A stretch of 64,000 bases of DNA from NCBI GenBank assembly GCA_963837335.1, contig CAWINS010000045.1, positions 1 to 64,000 on the forward strand. Reading direction: 5' to 3'. A model generated the notes under the pieces. It saw only the letters and a list, made by a program, of their open reading frames with translations, was not told the origin of the DNA and made no database searches. Both the position numbers and the translations under genes were made by a program. Position 1 is the stretch's first letter. Every line of letters begins with the position of its first letter. The DNA comes from RYN-230 sp963837335 (GTDB lineage: Bacteria; Actinomycetota; Actinomycetes; Streptosporangiales; Streptosporangiaceae). Below, piece by piece: positions 46,282 to 55,134 of this stretch.

Positions 46282-47325
46282 GTGGACTCGCAAACTGCAG
46301 GGGAGTGGGGGAGTCCGATGCCCGATGAGCAAACCGCCCTGGTGGACCTCTACGCGGGCCACGGCCTGCGGCTCGACGAGGCCGTCCCGCTGGCCTTGGC
46401 CGCGGAGTCGGCGGGGTTCGGCGGACTGTGGACGCTTGAGGCGCACACCGAGCCGTTCCTGCCACTGGTGCTCGCCGCCGAGCACACCTCCCGGATCGAG
46501 CTGGGCACGGCCGTCGCCGTGGCGCTGGCCCGCAACCCGATGGTCGTCGCCCACCTGGCCCACGAGCTCAACCGCTACGCCGGCGGCCGGTTCAGCCTCG
46601 GCCTCGGGCCCCAGGTCGGCGCGCATATCACCCGGCGGTTCGGGGCGCCGTTCGACCATCCCGCCGAGCGGATGACCGAGTTCGTCATGGCCCTGCGGGC
46701 TATCTGGCGCTGCTGGAACCAGGGCGAGCCGCTGGACTTCCGCGGCCGCTTCTACCGGCATGACCTGATGACGCCCGCGTTCGACCCCGGCCCTTCCGGT
46801 AGCGGCGAGCCGCGTGTGCTGCTCGCCGCGGTCGGGCCGCGGATGACCGCCGCCGCCTGTGCCGTCGCGGACGGGCTCATCGCCCACCCGCTGACCTCGC
46901 GGCGGGTGGCCCAGGAACAGCTCAGGCCCCGGATCGCGGCGGCGGCCCGGCCGGGCTTCGAGCTCTCCTGCCCGGTGCTGGTGATCACCGGGCGAACCGA
47001 TCAGGAGCTGGACCAGGCCCGGGCCGCGGTCCGCCGGCAGATCGCGTTCTACGCCTCGACCCCCGCCTACCGCAGCGTGCTCGAGCTGTACGGAGCGGGT
47101 GAGCTCAGCGACCGGCTCCGGGAGATGTCCCGCGCCGGGGAGTGGGACGCGATGACGGCCCTGATCCCCGATGACCTGCTGCGCGAGTTCAGCGTCGAGG
47201 CTCCGGCCGGTGCCCTGGCCGCGGCGCTGCACGCGCGCTTCGACGGTGTGCTCGACCGGATCCTCGTCTACGCCCCCTACCCGGTCCCCGCCGACCGGTG
47301 GGGTCAGCTCATGCCGAGGACGTGA
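46282..47325 (+). CDS. LLM-class (luciferase-like, probably F420-dependent) oxidoreductase
   Basis: A 335-347-residue luciferase-like protein. It has the TIM-barrel pattern LALAAESAGFGGLWTLEAHT, RIELGTAVAVALARNPMVVA, LAHELNRYAGGRFSLGLGPQ and RMTEFVMALRAIWRCWNQGE, with ADGLIAHPLTSRRVAQEQLR later. Actinobacterial members usually use coenzyme F420, though FMN use cannot be excluded. It starts at GTG 46282 or, more likely, ATG 46318 (MPDEQTALVDLYAGHG) with GGGGGAG upstream. It is the last gene of the carboxylase/AtuA operon and convergent with the kinase-WD40 gene. Confidence 0.88.
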   Translation: MDSQTAGEWGSPMPDEQTALVDLYAGHGLRLDEAVPLALAAESAGFGGLWTLEAHTEPFLPLVLAAEHTSRIELGTAVAVALARNPMVVAHLAHELNRYAGGRFSLGLGPQVGAHITRRFGAPFDHPAERMTEFVMALRAIWRCWNQGEPLDFRGRFYRHDLMTPAFDPGPSGSGEPRVLLAAVGPRMTAAACAVADGLIAHPLTSRRVAQEQLRPRIAAAARPGFELSCPVLVITGRTDQELDQARAAVRRQIAFYASTPAYRSVLELYGAGELSDRLREMSRAGEWDAMTALIPDDLLREFSVEAPAGALAAALHARFDGVLDRILVYAPYPVPADRWGQLMPRT

Positions 47326-47452
47326 CGGGCCGCGCACCGGTTCAGCCCGGCCTCGTTCATCCGGTCGTTCCCGCACTCACTGATCTGGCGTACCGGCAAC
47401 CGGCATGCCGGACTCAGACAGCTCCGTAGCCCCGCGGCCGTGTCCGCCACGG

Positions 47453-49958
47453 TCAGCGCACCGGCCACAGGTAGATGCGGCCGTTCGTGTCGGTGGTGGC
47501 GACGTGCTGCTGTCCGGGCCGAACGCCACGGAATAGACCGCGTTCCCGGCCGCGGGAGGCGGCTGCGCTCTTGGTCGGGTTGGCCAGGGTCCTGGCCGGC
47601 TTGCTCTGGTTCTTTTTCGCGGCCAGGTTCCACAGGTAGGTGTTGCCGGTGGAGGTCGCCGGCGGCCAGCCACTTGCTGTCAGGGCTGAACGCCACGCTT
47701 TCGATGACCGCGCCGTCCGGATCGTCCAGGGAGATGCGGCTGCCGCTGTCCAGGTTCCAGACGTAGGTCAGGCCGTCCATCTCGCTGGCGGCGAGCAACG
47801 CGCCGCCATGAGCTGAACGCCACCGACGTGACACCGGAATTATCTGGGGTGGGCAGGGTGCGGGTGCTCGGTCGGTGGCCGTGTCGAACAGGTACACCTG
47901 ACCGTCGCTTCCGCCCATGGCGAGCATCGTGCCCCGCGGGCTGAACGCCACGGCGTTGGGGTTCGGCCCCCCCGGCGGGGACACGCGAGCCCTGGCGGCC
48001 TGACACGGTCGTGGTCCGCGGGCCGCCGGGAAGCCTCCACAGGTGGACGACGCCGTTCCTGTCGTTGACGGCCAGCATTTGCCGTTCGGGCTGAAGGACA
48101 CGGACTCGACGCTCGAACCGTGATGATCGTTCAGGTTGGCGATCGTGTCCCCGCTGTCCATACTCCGCAGGTACGTGATGCTGTTGTGCGGACCGCCCGC
48201 CGTGGCCAGCATCGCGCCGTCGGGGCTGAACGCTTCGGCCCCGCCGCCCGGGCTCAAGGTCTCGATCCGCTTCCCGCTGCTCACATTCAGCAGGTACGTC
48301 GTGCCCTTGTCCTGGGATCCGGACTGCGAGCCACCGGATGCCCCGACGGCCAGCACCTTGCCGTTCGGGCTGAATGCTATGGAGGACAGGATGCCGGCCA
48401 CCTGCGGCGGACCGTAGGCGCGCGACCAGGCTGACGGATTGATCTCATGGCGGCCGTGAGGAGGCCCCAGGATCGTGTTCAAGACCATGGTCAGCGCGAC
48501 CGCCGCGCCCGCCGTCACCAGGACACCGGCTCCGATAAGCGTTAAAAGGGTGGCCCGGCGCCGCCCCTGCCGCCGTCCGCGACGGGTGGGGCCGGGCGAG
48601 GTTCCCGGGCCGCCAGGCCGCTGACCTGGCCCCCCGGCTTGTCGCGGGAGGGGGCCGGCCTGGCGGGCGGGGGGGCCCGCCGTCTGGCCCGGGGAGTCTG
48701 GTGGCTGCCGCGGGGGGCTGGAGGCTGCTTCGTCCTGGTCACCGGCTGAGTCGTCCGGAGCCCACGGGGCGATCCTCCGGGCTAGCGGGGCGGTCCTCCG
48801 GGCTCACCGGGCGGCCCGGGTCGGTCGCCTGATCATCAGGCGTGCCCGCCTCGTCCTTCGCGGCGGGCCGGCCGGGGAGCCAGTCCAGGCCCAGCGGCCG
48901 GGCGGCGTAGACCTCGCTGGCTTCCGTGTCCTGCCCGGGAGGCGGAGCGGCCCCGTCGGCCCACGGCCCCGGCTTCCGGGGCCGCCGGGGGAGACGCAGC
49001 GGGAGATGGGGACACGGCCGCGCTGCGCGGCCCGGTCCAGGACAGCCCCGGGTCGGAGGAGGAACCCAGGTGATAAGGCCCCAGGCCCAGGGCGTCCCGC
49101 AGCGCGTCCGCGAACTCCCAGCAGGTCGGGTACCGGTCCACCTGGGCCTTCGCCAGGGCCTTGGCCATGACGGCATCCACGGCCGGGGGCAGCTCGGGAC
49201 GCCGTTCGACCAGCGACGGCGGCGGCTTGTGCAGGTGCGCCCAGATGGCCGCGAAGCTCTCGCTCGCGATGGAACGGCGCCTGGCCGGTCAGCAACTCGA
49301 ACACCGCGCAGGCCAGCGCGTACTGATCCGTCCGGCCGTCCACCGGCAGGCCCTCGATCTGCTCCGGTGCGGTGTAGTCGGGGGTGCCGAGGAACTGCCC
49401 GGCCGCGGTGAGCCCCAGCGACACCTCGGCGCTCTTGCTCAGCCCGAAGTCCGACAGGTAGACGTGCTCAGGCCGTCCAGGCCGGCGGTCCAGCAGGATG
49501 TTCGCGGGCTTGACGTCACGGTGCACCAGGCCGACGGCGTGCGCGGCGTCCAGCGCGGACGCGACCGGGGAGACGATCGACGCGACCCGGTCCGGGGGCA
49601 GCGGTCCCTCACGGCGCAGCAGCGAGCGGACGTCCCCGCCCTGCACGAAGCGCATCGCGATGAACAGCACCTGCCCGACCTCGCCGGCCTCGTACACCGG
49701 GATGATGTGCGGGTCGTCCACGGCTGCCGCCGCCCGCGACTCCCGGATGAAGCGCTGCCGGAACATGTCGTCCGAACCCATCGCGGGGGTCATGATCTTC
49801 AACGCCACGAGCCGGTTCAGGCGCTCGTCGCGCGCGCGGAAGACAACGGCCATCCCGCCCGCGCCGACCTGCTCCTCGAGCCGGTATCCACCCAGTAGTG
49901 AGCCTGCGGCGAAGCCGGCCGCCAGATCGGCGCGATGCCCTGGCGACTCCTCGTTCAC
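47453..49958 (-). pseudogene. Ser/Thr protein kinase with WD40 repeats, broken by frameshifts
   Basis: The N-terminal Hanks-type kinase is intact to about residue 230: YRLEEQVGAGGMAVVFRARD, the Lys in LVALKIM, AVGLVHRDVKPANILLDRRP, YLSDFGLSK, and GTPDYTAPEQIEGLPVDGRT. Frameshifts near 49270 and 48990 lead into a Pro-rich linker and one transmembrane segment (LLTLIGAGVLVTAGAAVALT). WD40-like repeats follow (SSIAFSPNGKVLAVGASGG, ESVSFSPNGK, NAVAFSPRGTMLAMGGSDGQ, ESVAFSPDSKWLAAGD). The probable end is NGRIYLWPVR at 47453. It would be a membrane kinase with an extracellular propeller, about 830 residues. GTG 49958 has GGAGG five bases upstream. At least five shifts break it. Confidence 0.78.
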
Positions 49959-50316
49959 CCACGCCTCCACACGTTCCTATGCCCTGGGGCATCCTATGCT
50001 TTCGCCGATCCCCGCGTCAGAGCGTTAGAACGCTGATATTTAGGCGCATAGGAGATAAGGTTCCGCGGCGTTACCGCAGCGTGTCCCCCGTACGGGGGAC
50101 ACGCTGATTGCGGGGAGTTGCGGGCTGGTGGCGGGACCAGGCCCGTCGTGTCTGGCCAGGCCGCGGGGCGGCGGCCAGGGGGCGCGCCGCGGGGGCGGGC
50201 CGCGCCGGTATAAAGGGACCCGGAACGGCTAACCACACCTTCTGCCCTATTTACTAATCCCGGCGTTTGCGATCACCTCCGTGCGGCGACAAAGAGTCTG
50301 AACGGGGGGCAGGAAA
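49959..50316. promoter_or_regulatory. Divergent promoter region with two perfect palindromes
   Basis: About 360 bp between the divergent kinase and SGNH genes; no gene seen. It contains AGCGTT-AG-AACGCT (50021-50034) and a perfect, loopless 30-bp palindrome (50077-50106) whose centre is CCCCCGTACGGGGG. Because transcription leaves in both directions, a terminator role is unlikely; an operator or protein-binding site is more probable. Around 50209-50260 the base composition turns A/T-rich (TATAAA, TATTTACTAA), which may mark the SGNH promoter. Confidence 0.6.
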
Positions 50317-51174
50317 TTGATCGCGAAACGTGCGGCCCGGGCCGCTGGAGAAACCAGGAAAACCGGGCTATCAGTTGTGAAAACGGCGGCCACGGCGCAG
50401 GCCGGGCCCCGGCTCGGGAAACGCGCACGGCTGGGCCGGTGGGCGGGCGTCATTCTGACGGTGGGGGCCACCGGCGGGTGCGGCCTGCTGCATCAGGCCG
50501 CCGCGCCCACCGGGATGGAAAGGCAGATCCACGAGGGCGAGCAAGTCAGCGCGGCGACCCAGGCGCACGCGCCGGCCACCGCCCGGTCCGCGGGTACCGG
50601 CAGCAGCGCGGCCGGCCGCGGTACCGTCGGCACCGGGCCTGCCGCCGGAGCCCTGCCCACACCGTCGGCCACCCCCGGCAAGGTCATGGGCAAGCAGGTC
50701 ACCGCGATCGGGGACTCGGTCATGGCGGCCAGTGCCATGGCCCTGGCGGCGGCCATGCCCGGCATCTACATCGACGCGAAGCCCGACCGGGAGATGCCCG
50801 CGGGCCTGGCCATCGTGCGCCGGCTCGCGGCGACCGGGCGGCTGCGCCCGGTGGTGGTGATCGGCCTCGGCACCAATTACCTCGTCACCACCAAACAGCT
50901 CAATGAGCTGATGAAAGTGCTCGGCCCCAACCGTAAGCTGGTACTTATCAACACTTATGTTCCTGACGCGTGGAGCAGGCAGGTCAACGCGACCGAGGCG
51001 GCATTTATCGGGCAGCATCCCAGTGTGACCCCCGCCGACTGGTATGACACCATCCGAAACCGGATGAACCTCCTCTGGCCGGACCATATTCATCCCGAGA
51101 TACCGGGGACCTACGTGTACGCGCGCCTGGTGCGCCGGGCGGTCCAGGCCACCCGCGACGTCGCCGCTCCCTGA
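50317..51174 (+). CDS. Membrane-anchored SGNH-hydrolase-domain protein
   Basis: A 285-residue protein. An N-terminal basic stretch is followed by one hydrophobic segment (WAGVILTVGATGGCGLLHQA), a signal anchor or possible lipoprotein site, then a Thr/Ala/Gly-rich spacer. The C-terminal SGNH-like domain reads VTAIGDSVMAASAMALAAAM (nucleophile Ser in GDSV), VVVIGLGTNYLVTTKQL and NLLWPDHIHPEIPGTYVYAR (DxxH). This domain occurs at the C-terminus of OatA-type acyltransferases, where it O-acetylates cell-wall polymers; here it stands alone. TTG 50317 has AGGAAA directly upstream; GTG 50376 is an alternative. Confidence 0.8.
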   Translation: MIAKRAARAAGETRKTGLSVVKTAATAQAGPRLGKRARLGRWAGVILTVGATGGCGLLHQAAAPTGMERQIHEGEQVSAATQAHAPATARSAGTGSSAAGRGTVGTGPAAGALPTPSATPGKVMGKQVTAIGDSVMAASAMALAAAMPGIYIDAKPDREMPAGLAIVRRLAATGRLRPVVVIGLGTNYLVTTKQLNELMKVLGPNRKLVLINTYVPDAWSRQVNATEAAFIGQHPSVTPADWYDTIRNRMNLLWPDHIHPEIPGTYVYARLVRRAVQATRDVAAP

Positions 51175-51185
51175 GCCGCGCCCGG

Positions 51186-52139
51186 CTACCCGGAAGGCGA
51201 CGGCGGCGGCGGGTGCGCATGGCTGACGCTGGGGCCCTTCCGGGTGATGGTGATGTCGCCGCTGTTGTTGCTGACCGTGATCACGTTCCGGGCCGTCGGT
51301 GACTGCGGGACGGACACGGTCGTGCTGCCGAACGAGTTCCGCGTCGCGACGCGGTAGGTCGCGGGCCCGGGCGGCAGCACCAGGGTGATGTTGCCGAAGC
51401 TGTCGGTGACGGTCACCTGCCTCGGGACCTTGGTGAACGTCAGCGAGATGTCGCCGGAGTTATTGCGGGCCACCACGTCGGCCGCAGCCAGCCCGGTCAC
51501 CGAGATGTTTCCGAAGCTGTCCTGGAGCCGGGTGTCGCCCGTGACGCCGGACGCCATGATGTCGCCGGAGTTGTTGTCCAGCCGGATGCTCCCGGCCAGG
51601 CCGGAGGCGGTAAGGGCGCCGAAGATGTCGGCCAGGTGGAGGTTCCCGGACAGCCGGGACGCGGTCAGGTCCCCGCTGTTGTCCGACAACGCGATCGTGC
51701 CGCGCAGTCCGCTGGCGTCCAGTGCGCCGAATGAGTCGCTGACGCTGACCGGCAGCCCGGCCGGGACCATGACGCCGAGGTCGAGCGAGCAGGCCCCGGC
51801 GGGCACCCGGCACCGCGGATCAAGCGCCAGCCCGGCCGCGGTGGACCGGTAGCTGAAGGCCGGGCGGGCGAAGCTGCTGCGCAGGTGCCCGCGGACCACG
51901 ATCCGGCGGCCGGGCCCGGGCCGCACCGTGAGGTTACCGGTGCCGCTGGTCACCCGGGCCTGCCCGGCGGCGGGCACGCTGAACCCGACCCAGTAGCCGA
52001 CCTGGCTCTGGCTGGCCAGGTAGATAACGGTCCTGTTGACCACGCCGTACGCCCCGAACGCGATGAGGGCCAGTACCACCGGCAGCCCGGCGGCGAGGAT
52101 CGCCCAGCGCGCCCGGGTCATCGGCGGCGCAGGTGGCAT
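51186..52139 (-). CDS. Membrane-anchored DUF4097-like beta-repeat (putative adhesin) protein
   Basis: A 317-residue protein with one N-terminal membrane segment (AILAAGLPVVLALIAFGAYG). A predicted right-handed beta-repeat exterior part follows. Two kinds of turn alternate: DSFGALDASG, DNSGDLTASR, DIFGALTASG, NNSGDIMASG, DSFGNISVTG, NNSGDISLTF, DSFGNITLVL and so on to NNSGDITITR. This matches DUF4097/DUF4098 head domains often encoded with two-component systems. It lies two bases after the response regulator stop, so it is in the same operon and may sense or respond to envelope state. The role is inferred. Confidence 0.82.
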   Translation of the reverse strand: MPPAPPMTRARWAILAAGLPVVLALIAFGAYGVVNRTVIYLASQSQVGYWVGFSVPAAGQARVTSGTGNLTVRPGPGRRIVVRGHLRSSFARPAFSYRSTAAGLALDPRCRVPAGACSLDLGVMVPAGLPVSVSDSFGALDASGLRGTIALSDNSGDLTASRLSGNLHLADIFGALTASGLAGSIRLDNNSGDIMASGVTGDTRLQDSFGNISVTGLAAADVVARNNSGDISLTFTKVPRQVTVTDSFGNITLVLPPGPATYRVATRNSFGSTTVSVPQSPTARNVITVSNNSGDITITRKGPSVSHAHPPPPSPSG

Positions 52140-52141
52140 GA

Positions 52142-52783
52142 CTACTCCGCTCCCAGGTAGCGCAGGACCGCGAGGACCCGCCGGTGATCCCGGTCGGCGG
52201 GGGGCAGCCGCAGCTTGGTGAAGATGCTGTTGATGTGCTTGGCCACCGCGCCCTCGCCGACGACCAGGGTGGCCGCGATGGCGGCATTGGACCGGCCCTC
52301 GGCCATCAGCGCCAGCACCTCGCGCTCGCGGGCGGTGAGATCGGCCAGCGGGTGACGGCTGCGGGCCAGCAACTGCGCGACGACCTCCGGGTCCAGGGCG
52401 CTCCCGCCGGCGGCGACCCGGTCCAGCGCGTCGAGGAACTCACCCAGGTCCGCCACCCGGTCCTTGAGCAGGTAGCCGACGCCGTGCGGCCGGTCGGAGA
52501 GCAGTTCGGTGGCGTAGCGCTCCTCCACATACTGGGACAGGACCAGCACCCCGACGGCGGGCCAGCGCTGGCGGACCACCAGGGCGGCGCGCAGCCCCTC
52601 GTCGGTGAAGGTCGGCGGCATCCGCACGTCCACCACCACGACGTCCGGCTCGTACTTGCCCACCGCCCGGAGGAACTCCTCGGCCTCGCCGGCGGCCGCG
52701 GCCACCTCGTGCCCCGCCTCGGCCAGCAGCCGGGTCAGGCCCTCCCGGAGCAGGACCGAGTCCTCAGCGATCACGACCCGCAT
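52142..52783 (-). CDS. NarL/LuxR-type two-component response regulator
   Basis: A 213-residue regulator. The receiver domain starts MRVVIAEDSVLLREGLTRLL and carries the phospho-acceptor Asp in PDVVVVDVRMPPTFTDEGL, with the conserved Lys in GYLLKDRVADL. The LuxR HTH is LTAREREVLALMAEGRSNAA followed by IAATLVVGEGAVAKHINSIF. Its ATG overlaps the end of the sensor kinase by 13 bases. It likely controls the divergent ABC transporter (54355 onward) and its own operon through sites in the 54139-54354 spacer. Confidence 0.94.
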   Translation of the reverse strand: MRVVIAEDSVLLREGLTRLLAEAGHEVAAAAGEAEEFLRAVGKYEPDVVVVDVRMPPTFTDEGLRAALVVRQRWPAVGVLVLSQYVEERYATELLSDRPHGVGYLLKDRVADLGEFLDALDRVAAGGSALDPEVVAQLLARSRHPLADLTAREREVLALMAEGRSNAAIAATLVVGEGAVAKHINSIFTKLRLPPADRDHRRVLAVLRYLGAE

Positions 52784-54138
52784 GGCAGCTCCGCCTCGAT
52801 CACGGTCGGGCCGCCGGCCGGGCTGCGCACCGACAGCCGCCCGTCCACCCCCGAAAGCCGGTCGGCCAGGCCGGCCAGCCCCTGTCCCTGCGGGTCGGCG
52901 CCGCCGATGCCGTCGTCCCGGATCACCACCCGCAGCACGTCGCCGTGCCGGGAGGCCACCACCTCGGCCCGGGTCGCGCGGGCGTGCTTGGCCACGTTGG
53001 TCAGCGCCTCCGCCACGACGAAGTAGGCGATGGCCTCGGCGGAGGTGGACGGCCGGGCCGCCAGGCTGGCGCGCACGGTGACCGGAACCGGGCTCAGCGC
53101 GGCCAGGCCGGAGATCGCGGCGTCCAGGCCCCGGTCGGCCAGTACCGGCGGGTGCACCCCCCGGACCAGGTTGCGCAGCTCGGCCAGGGCCTCCTTGGCC
53201 TCCGCGTGCGCCTGGTCGAGGATGACCCGGGCCCCCTCCGGGTCGTCGGCGAACCGGGCCCGGGCCCGGCCCAGGTTCATGGCCAGCGAGACCAGCCGCT
53301 GCTGGGCGCCGTCGTGCAGGTCCCGCTCGATCCGGCGGCGCTCGGCCTCCGCCGACCCCACCGCCCGGGCCCGGCTGGTCTCGAGCTCACCGATCCGCTC
53401 GCTCATCTCCGCCTGGCTGCCCGGGCCGATCAGGTAGCGGGCGACCGCGGTATCGGCCGCGGCCAGGCCCAGCGTCACCCGCGGAGCGACCGGCAGCACG
53501 ATCAGCCCCAGCAGCACGGCCGCGGCCATCAGGCCGGGGCGCGGCAGCCCGGCATCCACATGCCATTGCAGCCGGATCAGCAGCCAGCCGAACAGCGGCA
53601 GCCCCAGCATGGCCACGGCGAACGACCAGACTGCGGTGACGATGATCATCTCCGCGAGGCTGAGCGGGAGCCGGATGAGCGCGTACCCGGTGTGGCGCCA
53701 CGCCACGCGCGCGGTCAGCAGCCGCCACATCCGCCGCCACTGGCCCCGGTCCAGGCTCACCGGGATCCGCGCGGCCCGGACGCTCACGCCCAGCATGACC
53801 AGGAACCTGGCCCGCTCGGCCCGGCCGAACTGCAGGCTCAGCCAGAGCGCGGCCACCAGCACCGGGAGGCCGATCAGGAACAGCCACAGCGTCCCGAGGC
53901 CGGCCAAGGCCAGCGCCACGATCACGCCGAAGGCCAGCGCGCCGGTGATCACCCCGGCCATCAGGTGAATGACGGCCAGCCAGGTCTGCGCGGAGACTAC
54001 CGGCCCGGCTACCCCGGCCAGCATCCGGGCCAGCGGCCCCCGGGCTAGCGGCCCCTGGCCCAGGCCAACACCGCCTGCGTGACCGCGGCCCGCCCGGAGA
54101 CCGGCCGCGGGGCCGGCTCCTGCGCCGCCATCCGTCAT
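52771..54138 (-). CDS. Two-component sensor histidine kinase (HisKA_3/NarL-partner type)
   Basis: A 455-residue kinase. The N-terminal half holds several membrane segments (LFLIGLPVLVAALWLSLQFG, MIIVTAVWSFAVAMLGLPLF, LMAAAVLLGLIVLPVAPRV) in the sensor-domain arrangement common in actinomycetes. The phospho-acceptor His is in ERRRIERDLHDGAQQRLVSL. The ATPase domain shows YFVVAEALTNVAKHARATRA (N box) and VIRDDGIGGADPQGQGLAGL (G1). ATG 54138 has GGAGGAG immediately upstream. Gene order is kinase, regulator, DUF4097-like protein, divergent from an ABC transporter, as in antimicrobial or lipid stress systems. Confidence 0.93.
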   Translation of the reverse strand: MTDGGAGAGPAAGLRAGRGHAGGVGLGQGPLARGPLARMLAGVAGPVVSAQTWLAVIHLMAGVITGALAFGVIVALALAGLGTLWLFLIGLPVLVAALWLSLQFGRAERARFLVMLGVSVRAARIPVSLDRGQWRRMWRLLTARVAWRHTGYALIRLPLSLAEMIIVTAVWSFAVAMLGLPLFGWLLIRLQWHVDAGLPRPGLMAAAVLLGLIVLPVAPRVTLGLAAADTAVARYLIGPGSQAEMSERIGELETSRARAVGSAEAERRRIERDLHDGAQQRLVSLAMNLGRARARFADDPEGARVILDQAHAEAKEALAELRNLVRGVHPPVLADRGLDAAISGLAALSPVPVTVRASLAARPSTSAEAIAYFVVAEALTNVAKHARATRAEVVASRHGDVLRVVIRDDGIGGADPQGQGLAGLADRLSGVDGRLSVRSPAGGPTVIEAELPCGS

Positions 54139-54195
54139 CGCTCCTCCGGTGCTTGGGTTCCGGGTCTGACGCTAGAGGAATCATGGCCCGCCGCC

Positions 54196-54261
54196 CATCC
54201 CGCAGGGGCCCGGCTCGCTGCGGGAGCTAGCACCACCCTGGATCGGGGGTCCTGCGGGATG
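54196..54261. promoter_or_regulatory. Inverted repeat in the kinase/ABC-transporter spacer
   Basis: CATCCCGCAGG (54196-54206) and its exact reverse complement CCTGCGGGATG (54251-54261) flank 44 bp, with a third partial copy CTGCGGGAG at about 54219. They lie between the divergent sensor kinase and ABC-transporter genes and are candidate binding sites of the adjacent response regulator. No -10/-35 boxes were assigned. Confidence 0.5.
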
Positions 54262-54354
54262 TCGCCGGCCCCTCCCCGCCCGGGAGGCTGTCAGCGCCGG
54301 GCCGATCCGGTCCGGCCCATCCTGGCTCAGGGCACCATCACGGGAGGAACACCC

Positions 54355-55134
54355 ATGAACGCGGACATCACCTCGGGCTGGGCGGGTGCGGGGGGCGCCG
54401 CGGCCCCGCCCGCGGACCCGCTCATCCAGCTCAGCGACGTGACCAAACGATACGAGGACGACGGCCAGCCCGCGCTGACGGACGTGCGCCTGGACATCGC
54501 CCGGGGCGAGGCGGTCGCGGTGATGGGACCGTCCGGCAGCGGCAAGTCCACCCTGCTCAACCTCATCGCCGGGCTGGACCGGCCGACCAGCGGGACGGTC
54601 ACCGTGGCCGGGCAGCGGATCGACCGGCTCAGCGAGACCGGGCTGGCCCGGTTCCGGCGGCAGCAGATCGGCATGATCTTCCAGTTCTTCAACCTGCTGG
54701 ACGACCTGACCGTGGCCGACAACGTGCTGCTGCCCGCCCAGCTGGCCGGGTTGTCCCGGCGGCAGGCCCGGGCCCGGGTCGCCGAACTGCTGGCCGCGCT
54801 GCGCATCGAGCAGCACAAGGACGCCTACCCCGGGCGGCTGTCCGGCGGGGAGCGGCAGCGCGTGGCGATCGCCCGGGCGCTGGTCAACCGGCCCCCGCTG
54901 CTGCTGGCGGACGAGCCGACCGGCGCGCTGGACACCGCCACCGGGGAGGAGATCGGCGAGCTGCTCCGCGACCTGAACACCGCCGGGCACACGCTGGTGC
55001 TGGTCACCCACAACCCTGACCTGGCCGGTCACTACGCCAGCCGCACGGTGTATATCGCCGACGGTCTTGTTTTCTCGGGCGACAACCAGTCCGGCGCCGG
55101 CCAGGCCGCCGCGCCGGCGGGGGTACGGCGATGA
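54355..55134 (+). CDS. ABC transporter ATP-binding protein (MacB/LolD type)
   Basis: A 259-residue ATPase. Walker A is AVMGPSGSGKSTLLNLIAGL, the Q-loop GMIFQFFNLLDDLTVADNVL, the signature GRLSGGERQRVAIARALVN and Walker B LLLADEPTGALD, then H-loop VLVTHNPD. This is the MacB/LolD subfamily that works with FtsX-type permeases. ATG 54355 has GGGAGGA seven bases upstream; the frame extends farther up without support. The stop overlaps the start of the permease (ATGA). It powers the following permease, and its expression is probably set by the divergent two-component system. Confidence 0.94.
   Translation: MNADITSGWAGAGGAAAPPADPLIQLSDVTKRYEDDGQPALTDVRLDIARGEAVAVMGPSGSGKSTLLNLIAGLDRPTSGTVTVAGQRIDRLSETGLARFRRQQIGMIFQFFNLLDDLTVADNVLLPAQLAGLSRRQARARVAELLAALRIEQHKDAYPGRLSGGERQRVAIARALVNRPPLLLADEPTGALDTATGEEIGELLRDLNTAGHTLVLVTHNPDLAGHYASRTVYIADGLVFSGDNQSGAGQAAAPAGVRR

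Noticed and set aside
45409..47376. A 655-codon minus frame opposite the TetR and LLM genes
   Set aside because: Antisense shadow; the plus-strand genes overlap and match known families.
50077..50106. The long palindrome considered as a transposon end
   Set aside because: No transposase gene, no target duplication and no second copy in the window were seen.
50247..50471. A 74-codon minus frame upstream of the SGNH gene
   Set aside because: It is opposite the SGNH start and lacks a ribosome site or recognisable features.
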